64,000 nucleotides of DNA from Lachnospiraceae bacterium (lineage in GTDB: Bacteria; Bacillota; Clostridia; Lachnospirales; Lachnospiraceae), in assembly GCA_015057505.1 (NCBI GenBank), contig SVEG01000014.1:1-64000 (forward strand), written 5' to 3'. Position numbers and translations under genes: made by a program. Below the pieces are notes generated by a model. The model did not search any database, was not told the origin of the DNA, and saw nothing but the letters and a program-made list of their open reading frames with translations. Below are positions 63,508-64,000 of the stretch, in pieces; position 1 is the first letter of the stretch, and every line of letters starts with the position of its first letter.

Positions 63508-64000
63508 ATTCAAAGCCCTCCTTTCTCAAGGCCTCTCGCATCGTCTGCTTTGCCCTGTATGCAAGGTTTGTAACTTGTTTTTTGTTTTTATGAATTATTT
63601 TTCCAACCTCTTCATAGCTCATTTCTTCAAAATACAATAAATAAAGTACAATTCTGTATTCTTCCTTAAGTTCTGAAAGCAGACGAAGCATAGCTTTCTT
63701 TACTTCTTCCTTACAATACTTCTCTTCAAAAGATTCAGCTGCTTCGGCAAAATCCGTATCAAGTTCTCCGTAAAGCATTCTCTTATTCTTGCGGATATAA
63801 TCGATTGCCTTATTTCTGCCTATCGTAAAAAGATAGGTTTTAAGGGAGGTTTTATAATTATATCTGCCCGGATGCATAAGCACTTCGACAAATACATCCT
63901 CCGATAAATCCTCCGCCAGACTGTAATTATCAACATAACGATTGATAAAGCAAATCAGTTTTTCACGAAATTCCTCTACTATCTTTTCAAAAGCTTCGTG
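63497..64000 (-). CDS. ECF (RpoE-type) sigma factor, 5' end outside window
   Basis: At least 167 residues; open to the window edge. Region 2 has LAEDLSEDVFVEVL with the core DLSEDVF motif, then FTIGRNKAIDYIRKNKR. Region 4 has LLSELKEEYRIVLYLLYFEEMSYEEVGKIIHKNKKQVTNLAYRAKQTMRE, split here by commas in meaning only: helix-turn-helix with YEEVGKIIHK. It directs transcription of an unknown regulon, probably including its own operon. The next gene encodes the serpin membrane protein. Confidence 0.92.
   Translation of the reverse strand, partial: HEAFEKIVEEFREKLICFINRYVDNYSLAEDLSEDVFVEVLMHPGRYNYKTSLKTYLFTIGRNKAIDYIRKNKRMLYGELDTDFAEAAESFEEKYCKEEVKKAMLRLLSELKEEYRIVLYLLYFEEMSYEEVGKIIHKNKKQVTNLAYRAKQTMREALRKEGFEYEE

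Overview
The window is a moderately AT-rich chromosomal stretch from a low-GC anaerobic Firmicute, most likely a Lachnospiraceae member (Butyrivibrio/Lachnospira/Roseburia type). The basis is strong GGAGG ribosome sites, a multimeric NAD-linked [FeFe] hydrogenase with its sensory hydrogenase partner, a pectinase-like beta-helix enzyme, RecU, HisZ, DUF5688, and BspA-type repeat and DUF3502-like solute-binding lipoproteins. Every gene I accept (about 70) is on the minus strand, so transcription runs from high to low coordinates. I see no tRNA, rRNA, CRISPR, transposase or integrase.

Layout, low to high coordinates. 1-4.1 kb: truncated O-acetylhomoserine sulfhydrylase, M16 peptidase, and an SsuBC/TauBC-like ABC pair without a binding protein. 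4.2-24.1 kb: about 32 short, tightly packed genes for single-domain enzymes (three Nudix, three GNAT, two HAD, two P-loop kinases, MazG, Ham1, DapB, ComB, two esterase-like hydrolases, zinc ribbons, small membrane proteins and others), a cassette-like accessory region. 24.1-27.5 kb: sensory (group C/D-like) [FeFe] hydrogenase locus. 27.6-31.0 kb: GH28-like beta-helix protein and a DUF3592 membrane protein. 31.1-36.4 kb: NuoE/HATPase/Fd/NuoF/HydA hydrogenase operon with a TATAAT box and a Rex-like site. 36.4-50.4 kb: housekeeping genes (aminopeptidase P, pncC, pgsA, rimO, dtd, hisZ, recU, two pseudouridine synthases, YgiQ, SDR, HAD, PAP2). 50.4-53.7 kb: DUF5688 protein and the pncA-pncB NAD salvage pair.

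53.7-64.0 kb is the most unusual part. An ECF sigma factor overlaps a membrane-anchored serpin fused to BspA-type leucine-rich repeats. Then follow two paralogous solute-binding-like lipoproteins flanking a membrane-anchored propeller-like protein, a large ABC-2-like permease and its ATPase. The arrangement suggests a sigma-factor-controlled envelope system in which a serpin could sense or inhibit proteases and sugar-binder-like lipoproteins sit beside an exporter-type ABC pump. Between the serpin gene and the first lipoprotein gene lies a three-arm RNA element whose middle arm can pair either with an upstream arm or with the ribosome binding site.

Two other non-coding structures stand out: long imperfect palindromes of about 163 bp and 156 bp, each placed at the stop codon of a gene. 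All family assignments are from reading motifs by eye; no search was run.
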